Part shown: positions 17,042 to 25,343 of the stretch, piece by piece
How positions within the stretch are numbered: the first letter of the stretch is position 1
Layout: each line of letters starts with the position of its first letter
Assembly: GCA_947385955.1 (NCBI GenBank)
Contig: CANDNA010000006.1
Span: forward strand, 87,345 to 151,344
Direction: 5' to 3'
DNA length: 64,000 nt
From: an uncultured Clostridia bacterium
GTDB taxonomy: Bacteria; Bacillota; Clostridia; Lachnospirales; Lachnospiraceae
Notes under the pieces: model-generated
Seen by the model: only the letters and a program-made list of their open reading frames with translations
Databases searched by the model: none
What the model was told of the DNA's origin: nothing
Position numbers and translations under genes: made by a program

Positions 17042-17686
17042 TCACTGCTCTGAGGAAAACATAGCTTTCTGGATATTCTTCTGCCAATATGAGCTGTCAA
17101 AGTAATTTCCGCTTTTCGGCAGGTTCCTGAACATATTCATGATCATGTCATATGTCATGGATGAAGTGTCAAGAAACAGTTCTTTCCCATCTTTTCCTTT
17201 AATTGCTGTACCGTTCGTCCCCACAAATGCAGTCGTGTTGTCATCAAGGTGTTGAATTGTTCCTGTCATTTCCGCAAACTTTTTTAACCACGACTCTCCT
17301 GTTTCCTTGCACATTTCCTTTAACTTCTTTGCATCCTCCCCCGTCATGTAAGGATGTTTTCCATCCCTGACATACCATGAAAAACCTGTTTCCGGATCAG
17401 TATATTTCGGGTCTGTTGCTGCCCATTCCTCTAAAGGCTTGCCCTTATACCATACTTGCAGCCCGCTGTCATTTGATACAGTGCCTTCCTCCTGTCCCAT
17501 TAACGGATTTGTTGATTTGAGTGAATCATATATATCCTGCACATTGGCATTCTGCCTTGCACCTGTGGGAGCGGATGCCTCTGCTGCCTGTTTCTGCGGA
17601 TAGAACTGTCCGGTCCTGCTCCTGTTATACTTGTTCGTTGATACATTGTTCTGATAAAAATTCTGTCCTATTCCATTTACGCTCAT
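17042..17686 (-). CDS. Cluster protein with MSVNGIG start (214 aa)
   Basis: 214 residues, unrecognised. It begins MSVNGIGQNFYQNNVST, almost the same as the start of the gene at 20945. The rest is polar with aromatic residues (LQVWYKGKPLEEWAATDPKY, TGFSWYVRDG) and no membrane segment. GGAGGATTTG precedes the start. Its leader contains both a type A and a type B repeat. Confidence 0.75.
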   Translation of the reverse strand: MSVNGIGQNFYQNNVSTNKYNRSRTGQFYPQKQAAEASAPTGARQNANVQDIYDSLKSTNPLMGQEEGTVSNDSGLQVWYKGKPLEEWAATDPKYTDPETGFSWYVRDGKHPYMTGEDAKKLKEMCKETGESWLKKFAEMTGTIQHLDDNTTAFVGTNGTAIKGKDGKELFLDTSSMTYDMIMNMFRNLPKSGNYFDSSYWQKNIQKAMFSSEQ

Positions 17687-17719
17687 TTTTCAAATCCTCC
17701 ATTGTTGTCATTTTTTCAC

Positions 17720-17770
17720 GGCTCCTCTGTCGTTCCGAGCCACTCCTGCTCCCTCGCAATAAGTCCGAGC
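17720..17770 (-). repeat. Leader repeat type A, copy 1
   Basis: On the minus strand a GCTCGGACTT word is followed by a hairpin built from GGCTCGGAACGACAGAGGAG and CC. The same arrangement recurs at 18547, 20193 and 20878. Confidence 0.65.
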
Positions 17771-17868
17771 AGCATATTACTTGATATAGACATACAGCCT
17801 AACTTCCCCCGTCATAATACATATCCAACACCTCCCTTCGCTGGAATTATTTTCTTCCCCCATCCATC

Positions 17869-17920
17869 AAAGCCCCCTGCTCCCCGATTTGCCAATCTGC
17901 CGGAAACCGGGGATGCCTGC
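17869..17920 (-). repeat. Leader repeat type B, copy 3
   Basis: On the minus strand CATCCCCGGTTTCCGG, then AGATTGGCAAATCGGGG and GCAGGGGGCTTT. Nearly identical to copy 2, about 950 bases away, although the coding sequences beside them are unrelated. Confidence 0.65.
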
Positions 17921-17969
17921 TTATCCTCTGTGGGGTATTGGGGATATACCTGCCTAACAGATTTTCTGC

Positions 17970-18515
17970 TTATGACTTTCCTTTGCAGAAAGTCAGGATA
18001 TCATTGATCCATTTACCATACCGCAGATAACCGTCCCAATTTCCAAGCGTTTTCATATCACTCATAAGCGCATACGCCGCCGATATCCAATCGGTTTTCT
18101 CATGGTAGGAAGATGTGCTTGCTTTATCCTTCATGATAGCCATGCTAAGAAAATTGCTGTCTGATCTATTCCCGGTATGTGCATTTAACGCAAGCATCTC
18201 CGTGTAAGAACAGCTATTAGGATTCACCTTGCTTACATCTACTGTCTGCTCATATTCATTTCCGTTTTTGTCCATGCCTTTTACAAGATAAACCGGATTA
18301 TCCTCTGAATAATCATCTGCCTTATATACATTTGCACTTTCCCCTGTCTTTGCATCATAGATAGAAAATAATGCATCCGGAGTAATATGAACCACATTTT
18401 TTGCTCCTGCCGCCCCTTTCACATTCGCCCCGAAATCGCCCTTTGCACTGCTCTCTGCCTTCCTTGTACCGTACCATGCCGGATATCCTGTTGTTCCAAT
18501 TCCATTTACGCTCAT
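17970..18515 (-). CDS. Cluster protein with MSVNGIG start (181 aa)
   Basis: 181 residues, unrecognised. It starts MSVNGIGTTGYPAWYG. The middle contains VVHITPDALFSIYDAKTGE and PVYLVKGMDKNGNEYEQTVDVSKVNPNSCSYTEMLALNA, a segment reminiscent of a group of clostridial proteins of unknown function. No signal peptide or membrane helix. Its ribosome site and leader resemble those of the neighbouring cluster genes. Confidence 0.75.
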   Translation of the reverse strand: MSVNGIGTTGYPAWYGTRKAESSAKGDFGANVKGAAGAKNVVHITPDALFSIYDAKTGESANVYKADDYSEDNPVYLVKGMDKNGNEYEQTVDVSKVNPNSCSYTEMLALNAHTGNRSDSNFLSMAIMKDKASTSSYHEKTDWISAAYALMSDMKTLGNWDGYLRYGKWINDILTFCKGKS

Positions 18516-18546
18516 TTTTCAAGTCCTCCATATATTTTAATCTTAC

Positions 18547-18598
18547 AGCTCATCTGTCAGTCAGAGCCGTCCCTGCTCCCTCTGTTATAAGTCCGAGC
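18547..18598 (-). repeat. Leader repeat type A, copy 2
   Basis: On the minus strand GCTCGGACTT is followed by GGCTCTGACTGACAGATGAG. A further partial copy (CTCTGTCGGTCAGA on the plus strand) lies at about 18714-18727, at the end of the next gene. Confidence 0.6.
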
Positions 18599-18727
18599 AA
18601 TTTATTACTTCATGCAAACATATAGCCTAACTTCCCCTATCAAACTTCATGACAAACACCTCCCTTCTGCTTATAACACGAGACGACCCTCAAAAAAGTT
18701 TCATACATCCCCTCTGTCGGTCAGAAC

Positions 18728-20152
18728 TCATGCTTTTACATCAAGCCCACCCTGCGTTACCTCCCTGCCCGGAAGATGCAGGATTTCTTTTGTAAGAGGC
18801 ATGATTCTCCCATTGCTGACCGCATAATCCAATAGCTGCTGCATCGCTTTCATGTCCGGCTGTGACAGCAGTGTCCCGTTCTTTCCATATGTCCTGTTCC
18901 CAAGCTCCGAAAGGATCTCATCCGTATATGCCATCTGTCCGTCCAGCCATCTTTCATATGCCGATGGCACGGCTTTTTCCCTGCTCAGGGTTTCCTCCCG
19001 TTCCCTGCGGTAATTTTTCCAGTACTGGTCACGCTCTTTTCCGGCATCCTCCAGCCATCCTCTCTGTCCCGGGCCATATCCATATTCCGTGTCGATGTCA
19101 TAAAGGCTGCCGTTCCTATAGCCGATGGTAAGCCCGCGCTCATCTTCCTTATCCCATCCCTCTTTTACAAAGACCTGATAATCTTCATACAGTGCTGACA
19201 TGGGCAGCGCATCTATCTCACCGTTTGCCCGCTTTTCATTATACCGCTCCGTCACCACATCCCACAGGTTCCGCCCTTCCGGCGTATAAATTACCCCATC
19301 CCGGTTTTCCAGTTCCCTCATATCCAGCCCCGTCATGTCATTGACAAAATGCCACATGACAGCCTTCTCCTGATAAGCCGTGTCATATAAATACTGCTTT
19401 GGCTGCCCGAATCCGTTCCTTGCAGGATTGCACCAGCGCAGATGCTCATACAGGTATCTCCCGTTATTTCCCCTGTTCAGGGCTTCTTCTATCTGCCTTG
19501 CCAGGGCTTCGTCTACACCGTCCGCATGGATTATATACTCATACGGGTCAACCCTGAGACGCAGGTCTGCATCCTCCGGAATGACGATCCCGTTTTCCTC
19601 AAAAAGACGGTTGACGGATTCGTTTATGCCGCTGCGCACCTCATCGTTCCATTCTTCATCGCTCATGATCCCGCCAAAAGCCTTCTGGATGACCGGGTCA
19701 TAACTGTTTACAGCAGCCGGAAGCCCGTTCAGGACACGTTTTTCGGCTTCCGCACATATTTCACGTTCCCTCTGCGTCAGCCCTTTTACATAATAAGGGG
19801 ATTTTGTATTATAATATTTATCCCATATATGCTTTGAAGGGTTGGCAAATTTTTTATTTTCTTCATTCACCTTTGCATAATGCTCATCGATGGATTTCGC
19901 ATATTTCTCATACTTGGCAATGATGGATGATATGGGGAAGGTGGTTCCGCTGTTTTGGGTTGCAAGGTCATCCGGCTGCTGTACCCGTTCTGCGTAGACC
20001 GGAACTGTGTCCTGTTCCCGGTACGTTTTTACCGCCTTGTCAGCCACAGGTTCTTTTGCTTCCCCAGATCTGGGACAGGAAGCAGCCGCCTTGCTGCCAT
20101 ATACGGCGGAATAATCCCTTATCACATTGCTGCCAATTCCACTAATACTCAT
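18728..20152 (-). CDS. Cluster protein with MSISGIG start (474 aa)
   Basis: 474 residues, the largest of the cluster. It starts MSISGIGSNVIRDYSAVYG. A helical region at about 80-150 carries IIAKYEKYAKSIDEHYAKVNEENKKFANP, a conserved-looking segment reads DADLRLRVDPYEYIIHADGVDE, and the C-terminal third has a charged coiled-coil stretch. No signal peptide or membrane helix. It may belong to the clostridial DUF4885-like group, but I am not certain. Regulation probably involves the type A leader repeat just upstream. Confidence 0.72.
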   Translation of the reverse strand: MSISGIGSNVIRDYSAVYGSKAAASCPRSGEAKEPVADKAVKTYREQDTVPVYAERVQQPDDLATQNSGTTFPISSIIAKYEKYAKSIDEHYAKVNEENKKFANPSKHIWDKYYNTKSPYYVKGLTQREREICAEAEKRVLNGLPAAVNSYDPVIQKAFGGIMSDEEWNDEVRSGINESVNRLFEENGIVIPEDADLRLRVDPYEYIIHADGVDEALARQIEEALNRGNNGRYLYEHLRWCNPARNGFGQPKQYLYDTAYQEKAVMWHFVNDMTGLDMRELENRDGVIYTPEGRNLWDVVTERYNEKRANGEIDALPMSALYEDYQVFVKEGWDKEDERGLTIGYRNGSLYDIDTEYGYGPGQRGWLEDAGKERDQYWKNYRREREETLSREKAVPSAYERWLDGQMAYTDEILSELGNRTYGKNGTLLSQPDMKAMQQLLDYAVSNGRIMPLTKEILHLPGREVTQGGLDVKA

Positions 20153-20192
20153 TTCCTGATTTCCTCCAATGCTGTCAATTCTTCTTAATCCC

Positions 20193-20232
20193 GCAGCCCC
20201 TCTGTCGTTCAGAGCCGCCCATAAGTCCGGGC
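20193..20232 (-). repeat. Leader repeat type A, copy 3
   Basis: On the minus strand GCCCGGACTT, then GGCGGCTCTGAACGACAGAG and GGGCTGC. CTCTG and CAGAG form a 5-bp stem around an AACGA loop. Confidence 0.68.
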
Positions 20233-20377
20233 ATTCCGCAGGGCAAAGTTTTATGCGCCTCTGTAGAAATGACTCCTTTTAACATTCTAGTAACATACTT
20301 TTTGGCGAATCCTATTGATTTACACCATTCCAAATCCGTGCATCGCCAAGCCCTGCAATATACAATAATTACACGGA

Positions 20378-20842
20378 TTACTCTGAACCAAGTATTATAT
20401 AGCGGACTAATATTGCATTTATACTTTCTTTTTCTTTAGCTGTTACAGATAAATTCTGATTGTTCATTTTGTCATTAAATGTTCCACATTCCGAATGATA
20501 ATAATATGTTCTTTCATCAATTATAAGTTTGCAATCATTAGCACATTCGGCAACCCCTTCTGTATTCCAAGTGCCATTTTCAATAATGTCTGCAATTATT
20601 TTTACTTCTTCTTCGGTTAAATCATAAATTTTTTCTTCATCTATACGAGTAATTGTTCCATTTCTACTTTCTACAATCGCTTGCTGTGTCTGTTCTGTTT
20701 CACCAGAAACATTTTCACCAACCTCAAGCATGTCTGAAACCGCACCATCTGTTACAGGTTCTTCACTACCAGTTGTTTTACCGCAAGCAACTAATGACAG
20801 CGTACAAGTCAATACCAAAAATAACGCCAAGACCTTTTTCAT
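20378..20842 (-). CDS. Small lipoprotein, unknown function
   Basis: 154 residues with a lipoprotein signal: MKK, a hydrophobic core and a lipobox LVAC with Cys at residue 20. It should be lipidated and held on the outer face of the membrane. The mature part is acidic, with EEVKIIADIIENGTWN and two Cys (ANDCKLII, SECGTF). It is distinctly more AT-rich than its neighbours, which suggests separate acquisition, yet it carries the same type A leader repeat, so it appears wired into the cluster. Confidence 0.78.
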   Translation of the reverse strand: MKKVLALFLVLTCTLSLVACGKTTGSEEPVTDGAVSDMLEVGENVSGETEQTQQAIVESRNGTITRIDEEKIYDLTEEEVKIIADIIENGTWNTEGVAECANDCKLIIDERTYYYHSECGTFNDKMNNQNLSVTAKEKESINAILVRYIILGSE

Positions 20843-20877
20843 GCGATTACCTCCTTGATAAAATCTTTATTTTGAAT

Positions 20878-20931
20878 GGCGGCCCCTCTGTCATTCAAAG
20901 CCGCCCATGCCCCCTTATGGTAAGTCCGGGC
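20878..20931 (-). repeat. Leader repeat type A, copy 4
   Basis: On the minus strand GCCCGGACTT, then GGCGGCTTTGAATGACAGAG and GGGCCGCC; GGCGGC and GCCGCC extend the stem. It precedes the lipoprotein gene. Confidence 0.68.
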
Positions 20932-20944
20932 ATAATGCCCTTCA

Positions 20945-21619
20945 TCAGCCAAGCATGGAAGCACTGCCCGCAGCAGTTTCCGTCATAACATTGGCATCAT
21001 AGGCATTTGTCGCTTTTGCCATCTGCCTCTCACTGCTCCATGACTGCGACAGTCTGCTTTTCTCCAGTTCCATCTTTGCAATCTTTTCATTCAGCATTTC
21101 CTGCTGCTGTTTTTTCGCCTGCGCCCTCTTTTCCAGATATTCCTCCAGAATCTCCTTCTGCCTGTCTTTCTTTTCACTTGTCTTCTTAAAAAAACTGTTC
21201 CCAGAACGGGCATAAAATTCCGAATCATAACCGACAGGCCACGAATCGCCCCGATATTCTTTTATTGTTGCGCCAACTGTAAACACTCCAGAACAGTTTC
21301 TTGGCGCCAGCGAACTCCCCAAATCCCTTTTGAGCAATGAAAGGATTTTTTCCCTGTATTCCGGGTCATCTTTCATAGCCTTAAACCCTGCTTCTGAAAT
21401 ATTGATAGCAACATTGTTTAATGTCTTATGTATTGTTATCTTGGAAAGGTCTTCATAGAATTCCTTCTTGAATAATTCCATTTCTTCCGCTTCCGATAAT
21501 TCCTCTGTTTCGCCTGTTTTCTCCAATGCAAATTTCTCCGTGCCATTCACATTTTTTGTGTTTTTCGTTGTTGCCACATTGTTCTGATAATAATTCTGTC
21601 CTACTCCGCTGATTGCCAT
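20945..21619 (-). CDS. Cluster protein with MAISGVG start (224 aa)
   Basis: 224 residues. It begins MAISGVGQNYYQNNVAT, sharing Q-N-x-Y-Q-N-N-V with the gene at 17042. The C-terminal half is a long charged coiled coil (about residues 140-205). No signal peptide or membrane helix. It resembles a clostridial family seen beside signalling genes (possibly DUF6033), not confirmed. It is the first gene of the cluster after the kinase, 42 bases downstream of the kinase stop. Confidence 0.72.
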   Translation of the reverse strand: MAISGVGQNYYQNNVATTKNTKNVNGTEKFALEKTGETEELSEAEEMELFKKEFYEDLSKITIHKTLNNVAINISEAGFKAMKDDPEYREKILSLLKRDLGSSLAPRNCSGVFTVGATIKEYRGDSWPVGYDSEFYARSGNSFFKKTSEKKDRQKEILEEYLEKRAQAKKQQQEMLNEKIAKMELEKSRLSQSWSSERQMAKATNAYDANVMTETAAGSASMLG

Positions 21620-21661
21620 TTTCTAATCCTCCATTTTTTGTTTTCAGTTAATAGCATCCTG

Positions 21662-23080
21662 TTACTTATTCTTTTCCGCTTCCACCTCCCCCTGCTGCAG
21701 CATGACCGTCACATGGAATACATCCCCTTTCACTTTTATGTTTACACCCCCAAAATACCGCTCCGCCATCTCCCTTACATTGGAAAGCCCAATCCCATGC
21801 TCCGTGATGATTCCGGGCAGGGTACTCTGTTTCGTTGTAGGCGGTGCCAATCCTCCACGCACCTGCACAGGCACAGCCCCGTCAAAGCTGTTCTCCACAT
21901 CCAGCAGCAAAAACTGTTTCTTCCGTTTCAGGACAAGGCGTATGAACCCTTTTCCCGGCTCCAGTTTCTCACAGGCTTCTATTGCGTTATCCAGAAGGTT
22001 GTTCAGGATGATTCCCATGTCAAATACCGGGATTTCCCCGCCGTACCGGAAATCAGCTTCAAACCGGATGCCCGCCTTCTCCGCCCTGCGGCATTTGTCA
22101 TTGATGATGACGTCCGTCACCGCATTTCCCGTCACATATTTATACTCCAGCTCCTGCATGGTCTCATCCATCCTGCGGACATAGTCCTCGATCTCCCCGT
22201 ACTCCCCGGCTCCTGCCAGTCCCTTGATGTTCGCCATGTGGTTCTTCATCTCATGGCGCACCTTCCGGATACTGCCGTAAAAATTCTCTGCTTCCTCCAG
22301 CCGCTTTTTCATGGCTTTGACCTGCTGTTCCTCCACAAAATGCTTCTGCCTTTCATCAAGCAGAATACGGTATCTCTGCCAGAAATAGATCAGTGCGATC
22401 TCCCCTGCAAATATGAGGACTGCTATCATGGGAACTTTCCAGAGCAGATCCGGCTTTTCATCAAACAGGATAAACGCACCGTTTCCTATATTTACAATCA
22501 GCAGGCTGCTTACCACACCTGCAATCATGCTTCCCACAAAATTCAGCACGGAAAGCAGAAGGACGTCCTGCCATGCCATTATGCCCGCCCCTTTGATGAT
22601 CCTGCGCAGAATGACCGCCATCGCCACAAATAATGCCGTATAAAGGAAAACAGATAAAGCCATCCCGACTGCTATGCAATGGTACACCTGCTGTTGATAA
22701 TTCCCCGATAAAGCATCCAAATCCTTCATCATCATGTCTGTTATTTTTATATAAATGCTATTTGCTATCAGAAAGCTCAGGCAGTGGAGGTTATAAAAGC
22801 CAAGCATTACAAAGACCGTTTTACCTATCTGCTCTTTATAGTTCACTGCCCCATATCCCAATATTGCCAAAGCTAAAACGGCATACCTTACCCAAGAAGC
22901 ACATGGCAGAAACCATAATCCCATATTTGCAAGCATGAATATGACTGCCGCAATGCCATCCCTTTTCCCTTTCTTTACATTGAAAGCTGCCGCCCACAAA
23001 ACAAGGAACATTATGGCTTGTATGACGATCTTCCATATATCCAATACGCTGTTTATCATTTCAAATGCTGGCTGGCTCAT
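21662..23080 (-). CDS. AgrC-like GHKL sensor histidine kinase
   Basis: 472 residues. The first about 220 hold six or seven hydrophobic helices. A coiled coil and a histidine region follow (KVRHEMKNHMANIKGL, phosphoacceptor His in RHEMKNH, about residue 275), then a GHKL ATPase domain with the N box NLLDNAIEACEKL and the G box GIGLSNVREMAERYFGG. This is the architecture of the AgrC/ComD/VirS peptide-sensing kinases. Its start overlaps the response regulator stop by four bases. No AgrB peptidase or AgrD-like precursor was found nearby, so the signal is unknown. Confidence 0.88.
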   Translation of the reverse strand: MSQPAFEMINSVLDIWKIVIQAIMFLVLWAAAFNVKKGKRDGIAAVIFMLANMGLWFLPCASWVRYAVLALAILGYGAVNYKEQIGKTVFVMLGFYNLHCLSFLIANSIYIKITDMMMKDLDALSGNYQQQVYHCIAVGMALSVFLYTALFVAMAVILRRIIKGAGIMAWQDVLLLSVLNFVGSMIAGVVSSLLIVNIGNGAFILFDEKPDLLWKVPMIAVLIFAGEIALIYFWQRYRILLDERQKHFVEEQQVKAMKKRLEEAENFYGSIRKVRHEMKNHMANIKGLAGAGEYGEIEDYVRRMDETMQELEYKYVTGNAVTDVIINDKCRRAEKAGIRFEADFRYGGEIPVFDMGIILNNLLDNAIEACEKLEPGKGFIRLVLKRKKQFLLLDVENSFDGAVPVQVRGGLAPPTTKQSTLPGIITEHGIGLSNVREMAERYFGGVNIKVKGDVFHVTVMLQQGEVEAEKNK

Positions 23081-23805
23081 AGGCTCTCCTCCGAAATGTA
23101 ATCCATATACGCCTGCACAAAGCCGTCATACTTATACCTTGAAAGCAGGAGCTTATCCCCATTCGCCATCCTTACCTCTGTCTTATCGTACCCCTCCACA
23201 TGGAAAAGGTTGATAAGATAACCCCGGTGGATGCGGTAAAACTGCCCCGCCAGTTCTTCCTCCAGATCACCAATCTTCGCATAATACTCTATATTTCCGC
23301 TTTTCAGGTACAGGACGATATTATGGTTCCGGCTCTCCATGTAATAAATGTCATTCAGCGGTATGGCTTTTCCCTCGCCCGCATACTGGATCACAAGTTT
23401 CTTCTTTCCCTGTTCTGCTTCGGATAAAATCTGCCCCACCGCCCGGCCAAACACCTCCGAAAACTTCTGTTCATCCACGGGCTTCACCAGATACTGGAAT
23501 GCCCCTACGTCAAAGGCATCATAAACATATTTTTCATAGCCCGTGACAAATATGATGATTGGCTGCCCGCGGGCATCCATGCCCCGGATATGCCTTGCCA
23601 GCCCCATGCCATCCAGTTCCGCGCCGGGGCCTCCCATCTCTATATCCAGAAACACCAGATCATGCTCTTTCCCGTCCGACAGATACCCGTCAGCAGAGGC
23701 ATATTCCGTGATGCTGCATTCTGCACCCTGCTTTTTGATGAGCGAAACAAGATAGGCCCTTATATTTTTTTCATCATCACATACTGCAATTTTTACCGTG
23801 TCCAC
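23077..23805 (-). CDS. LytTR-family response regulator (AgrA-like)
   Basis: About 242 residues. The receiver domain has the acidic pair in IAVCDDEKN, the phosphoacceptor Asp in LVFLDIEMGG (about residue 56) and a Lys in YLVKPVD. The C-terminal LytTR DNA-binding domain (about 140-242) includes IYYMESRNHNIVLYLKSG, FYRIHRGYLINLFHV and LLLSRYKYDGF. Two consecutive GTG codons (23808, 23805) follow GGAGG; the second gives better spacing. Translationally coupled to the kinase. It probably activates the accessory cluster. Confidence 0.88.
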   Translation of the reverse strand: MDTVKIAVCDDEKNIRAYLVSLIKKQGAECSITEYASADGYLSDGKEHDLVFLDIEMGGPGAELDGMGLARHIRGMDARGQPIIIFVTGYEKYVYDAFDVGAFQYLVKPVDEQKFSEVFGRAVGQILSEAEQGKKKLVIQYAGEGKAIPLNDIYYMESRNHNIVLYLKSGNIEYYAKIGDLEEELAGQFYRIHRGYLINLFHVEGYDKTEVRMANGDKLLLSRYKYDGFVQAYMDYISEESL

Positions 23806-23954
23806 CACCTCCAGTCTTCAACTAACTTATCGGAAAAAACAGGGTAATTTCTAACGCCTACTTCGTGAATGGTTAATCTGGCTACGTGAATCGCAGATTT
23901 TTCATCTTTGGGGTCTAATATTTTTCGCTTTTCATCCGATAGAGCCTTCTGCAT
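23793..23954 (-). CDS. Possible 53-aa leader ORF overlapping the response regulator start
   Basis: An ATG at 23954 with AGAGGTAAT upstream opens 53 codons that end inside the first codons of the response regulator. The predicted peptide is polar with an ARLTIHEVGVRNYPVF stretch and no signal sequence. It could couple translation to the regulator or be the remnant of a larger gene. Weakly supported. Confidence 0.3.
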   Translation of the reverse strand: MQKALSDEKRKILDPKDEKSAIHVARLTIHEVGVRNYPVFSDKLVEDWRWWTR

Positions 23955-24010
23955 ATTACCTCTAACCTCCCCAACTGCCAAGCCAATAATCCAGTGTGGG
24001 GAAAATGACA

Positions 24011-24048
24011 GACCGCCGCGTATGGGGCGATTTCCCATAGCGGCGGTC
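24011..24048 (-). terminator. Strong hairpin after the MBL-fold gene
   Basis: GACCGCCGC and GCGGCGGTC, with an inner TATGGG/CCCATA extension and one bulged base, form a long stem ten bases after the MBL gene stop. The minus-strand T-run is short (TCATTTTC). Confidence 0.6.
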
Positions 24049-24057
24049 TTATTACTG

Positions 24058-24822
24058 TCAAATATGTATCTGAAAATCTCCAAAGTCAAATACACCGTTT
24101 CCCTGTTTCAGTTTCCCTTCATCTGATAATTTGCTGAATCCATTTTCAATCCTGCTAATTATATCCACAGGAATACCTAACTGATGATGTCCGGGCAAAA
24201 TCCGGTTTACACTTAGCTTCTGTATTTTTCTTACAGACTGAAAAAATAGTTGTGAATCTGTAGACGGATAAAACGCATCAAGACAGCCCTCATATATCAA
24301 ATCACCGGAAAACAAATATTTTCTATCCGGCTCATAAAAACAGCAATGTCCCGGTGAATGTCCGGGAGTATGGATAACCTTTAATTTCCGGTTTCCCAAG
24401 TCCAGACAATCTCCATCATGTAAAACCTGTTGCGGCATTCCCTTGAAAATTTGGTAATCCTCAATCATAAAATTCTTCGGAAAATCACATGGTTTACACA
24501 TCAGATTTCTTTTTACCACCTGTAAAGGGATTGGAAATCTGACTGATAACCAGTCTTTTTCTACCTCATGAACTGCGATATTATCAAAATATTTATGCCC
24601 GCCAATATGATCCCAATGGATGTGAGTAGTAACCACCATGACAGGCAACGTTGTTAACCCATCCACAATGTTTCTTATATTTGCAACTCCTAAGCCTGTA
24701 TCAATCAGAATAGCTTTTTCTGTTCCACATAACAAGTAGCAATGCGTTTCTTCCCAATGCTTATATTCGCTGATGGCAAAAGTGTCCTTATCTATCATGT
24801 CAACCGTAAACCAATCCGTCAT
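24058..24822 (-). CDS. MBL-fold metallohydrolase
   Basis: 254 residues from the ATG at 24822, which has GGAGG at ideal spacing. The metallo-beta-lactamase signature THIHWDHIGG (about residue 83) is present with downstream ligands HTPGHSPGHC and SGDLIYEG, and a final GHH. It is a hydrolase-fold enzyme of the glyoxalase II/lactonase type; substrate unknown. A lactonase or quorum-quenching role is only a thought. The gene is AT-richer than its neighbours and flanked by a terminator and a repeat array, so it may be a separate cargo insertion. Confidence 0.87.
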   Translation of the reverse strand: MTDWFTVDMIDKDTFAISEYKHWEETHCYLLCGTEKAILIDTGLGVANIRNIVDGLTTLPVMVVTTHIHWDHIGGHKYFDNIAVHEVEKDWLSVRFPIPLQVVKRNLMCKPCDFPKNFMIEDYQIFKGMPQQVLHDGDCLDLGNRKLKVIHTPGHSPGHCCFYEPDRKYLFSGDLIYEGCLDAFYPSTDSQLFFQSVRKIQKLSVNRILPGHHQLGIPVDIISRIENGFSKLSDEGKLKQGNGVFDFGDFQIHI

Positions 24823-24990
24823 ATTCATTCCTCCCACAAGGCTCCACTTGCGCTACATATAGGCTTTCAGATTTTCCGTGCTTTGCCGATATGCTTCACA
24901 AGCCACTCTCCTATTACTTCGGCAGAATACCGTTCCGGCTAAAGTAACCACACCTACTGAATTTTACAATTTTCAACAGCATTTTCAGAC

Positions 24991-25223
24991 AATTTAGCGA
25001 AACCCTTATACCTTTTGGCAAAACCCTATAAAATTTGGCAAAACCATACAATTTGGCAAAAGTCCGGGGTTTCGCCAAATTGTATCCGTAATTTCCCAAT
25101 CGCCATATTCACAGCCCTATCCAAAACGCAAAAAAGAGGAGCCCACCAGCCACCCCGGTGAACCCCTCCAAGCCTGAAAAGCCTTGATTTCAAGCCATTT
25201 CTATATACTTTCGCCAAATTGTA
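24991..25223. repeat. Iteron-like TTTGGCRAAA repeat array
   Basis: Copies of (A)ATTTGGC(A/G)AAA(CC) occur at about 24991, 25012, 25032 and 25051 in one orientation. The inverted form TTTCGCCAAATTGTA occurs twice exactly, at 25070-25084 and 25209-25223. Direct copies are spaced about 20 bases apart, near two helical turns. It could be a protein-binding array, for example for replication or regulation, or decayed palindromic repeat DNA. Confidence 0.65.
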
Positions 25224-25317
25224 CTCAAATTCCTATGGCATCAATTATTGATAGCCGCCTGTGCCGCTGTTAATGATTTTTACCCCCTGAATGACACAAA
25301 TTCGTATCGTTAAAATT

Positions 25318-25343
25318 TGCACCCAAACTCATGCTTGGGTGCA
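25318..25343. repeat. Perfect 9-bp hairpin
   Basis: TGCACCCAA (25318-25326) pairs with TTGGGTGCA (25335-25343) over an 8-base loop. No clear T-run, so the role is uncertain. Confidence 0.5.

Noticed and set aside
14280..23808. Type VII (WXG100/LXG) toxin cluster
   Set aside because: The small proteins lack a WxG turn and helical hairpin of 100 residues, and no EssC-like ATPase is nearby.
25026..25217. 63-codon minus-strand frame through the repeat array
   Set aside because: Its sequence is mainly the translated repeat, with no ribosome site.
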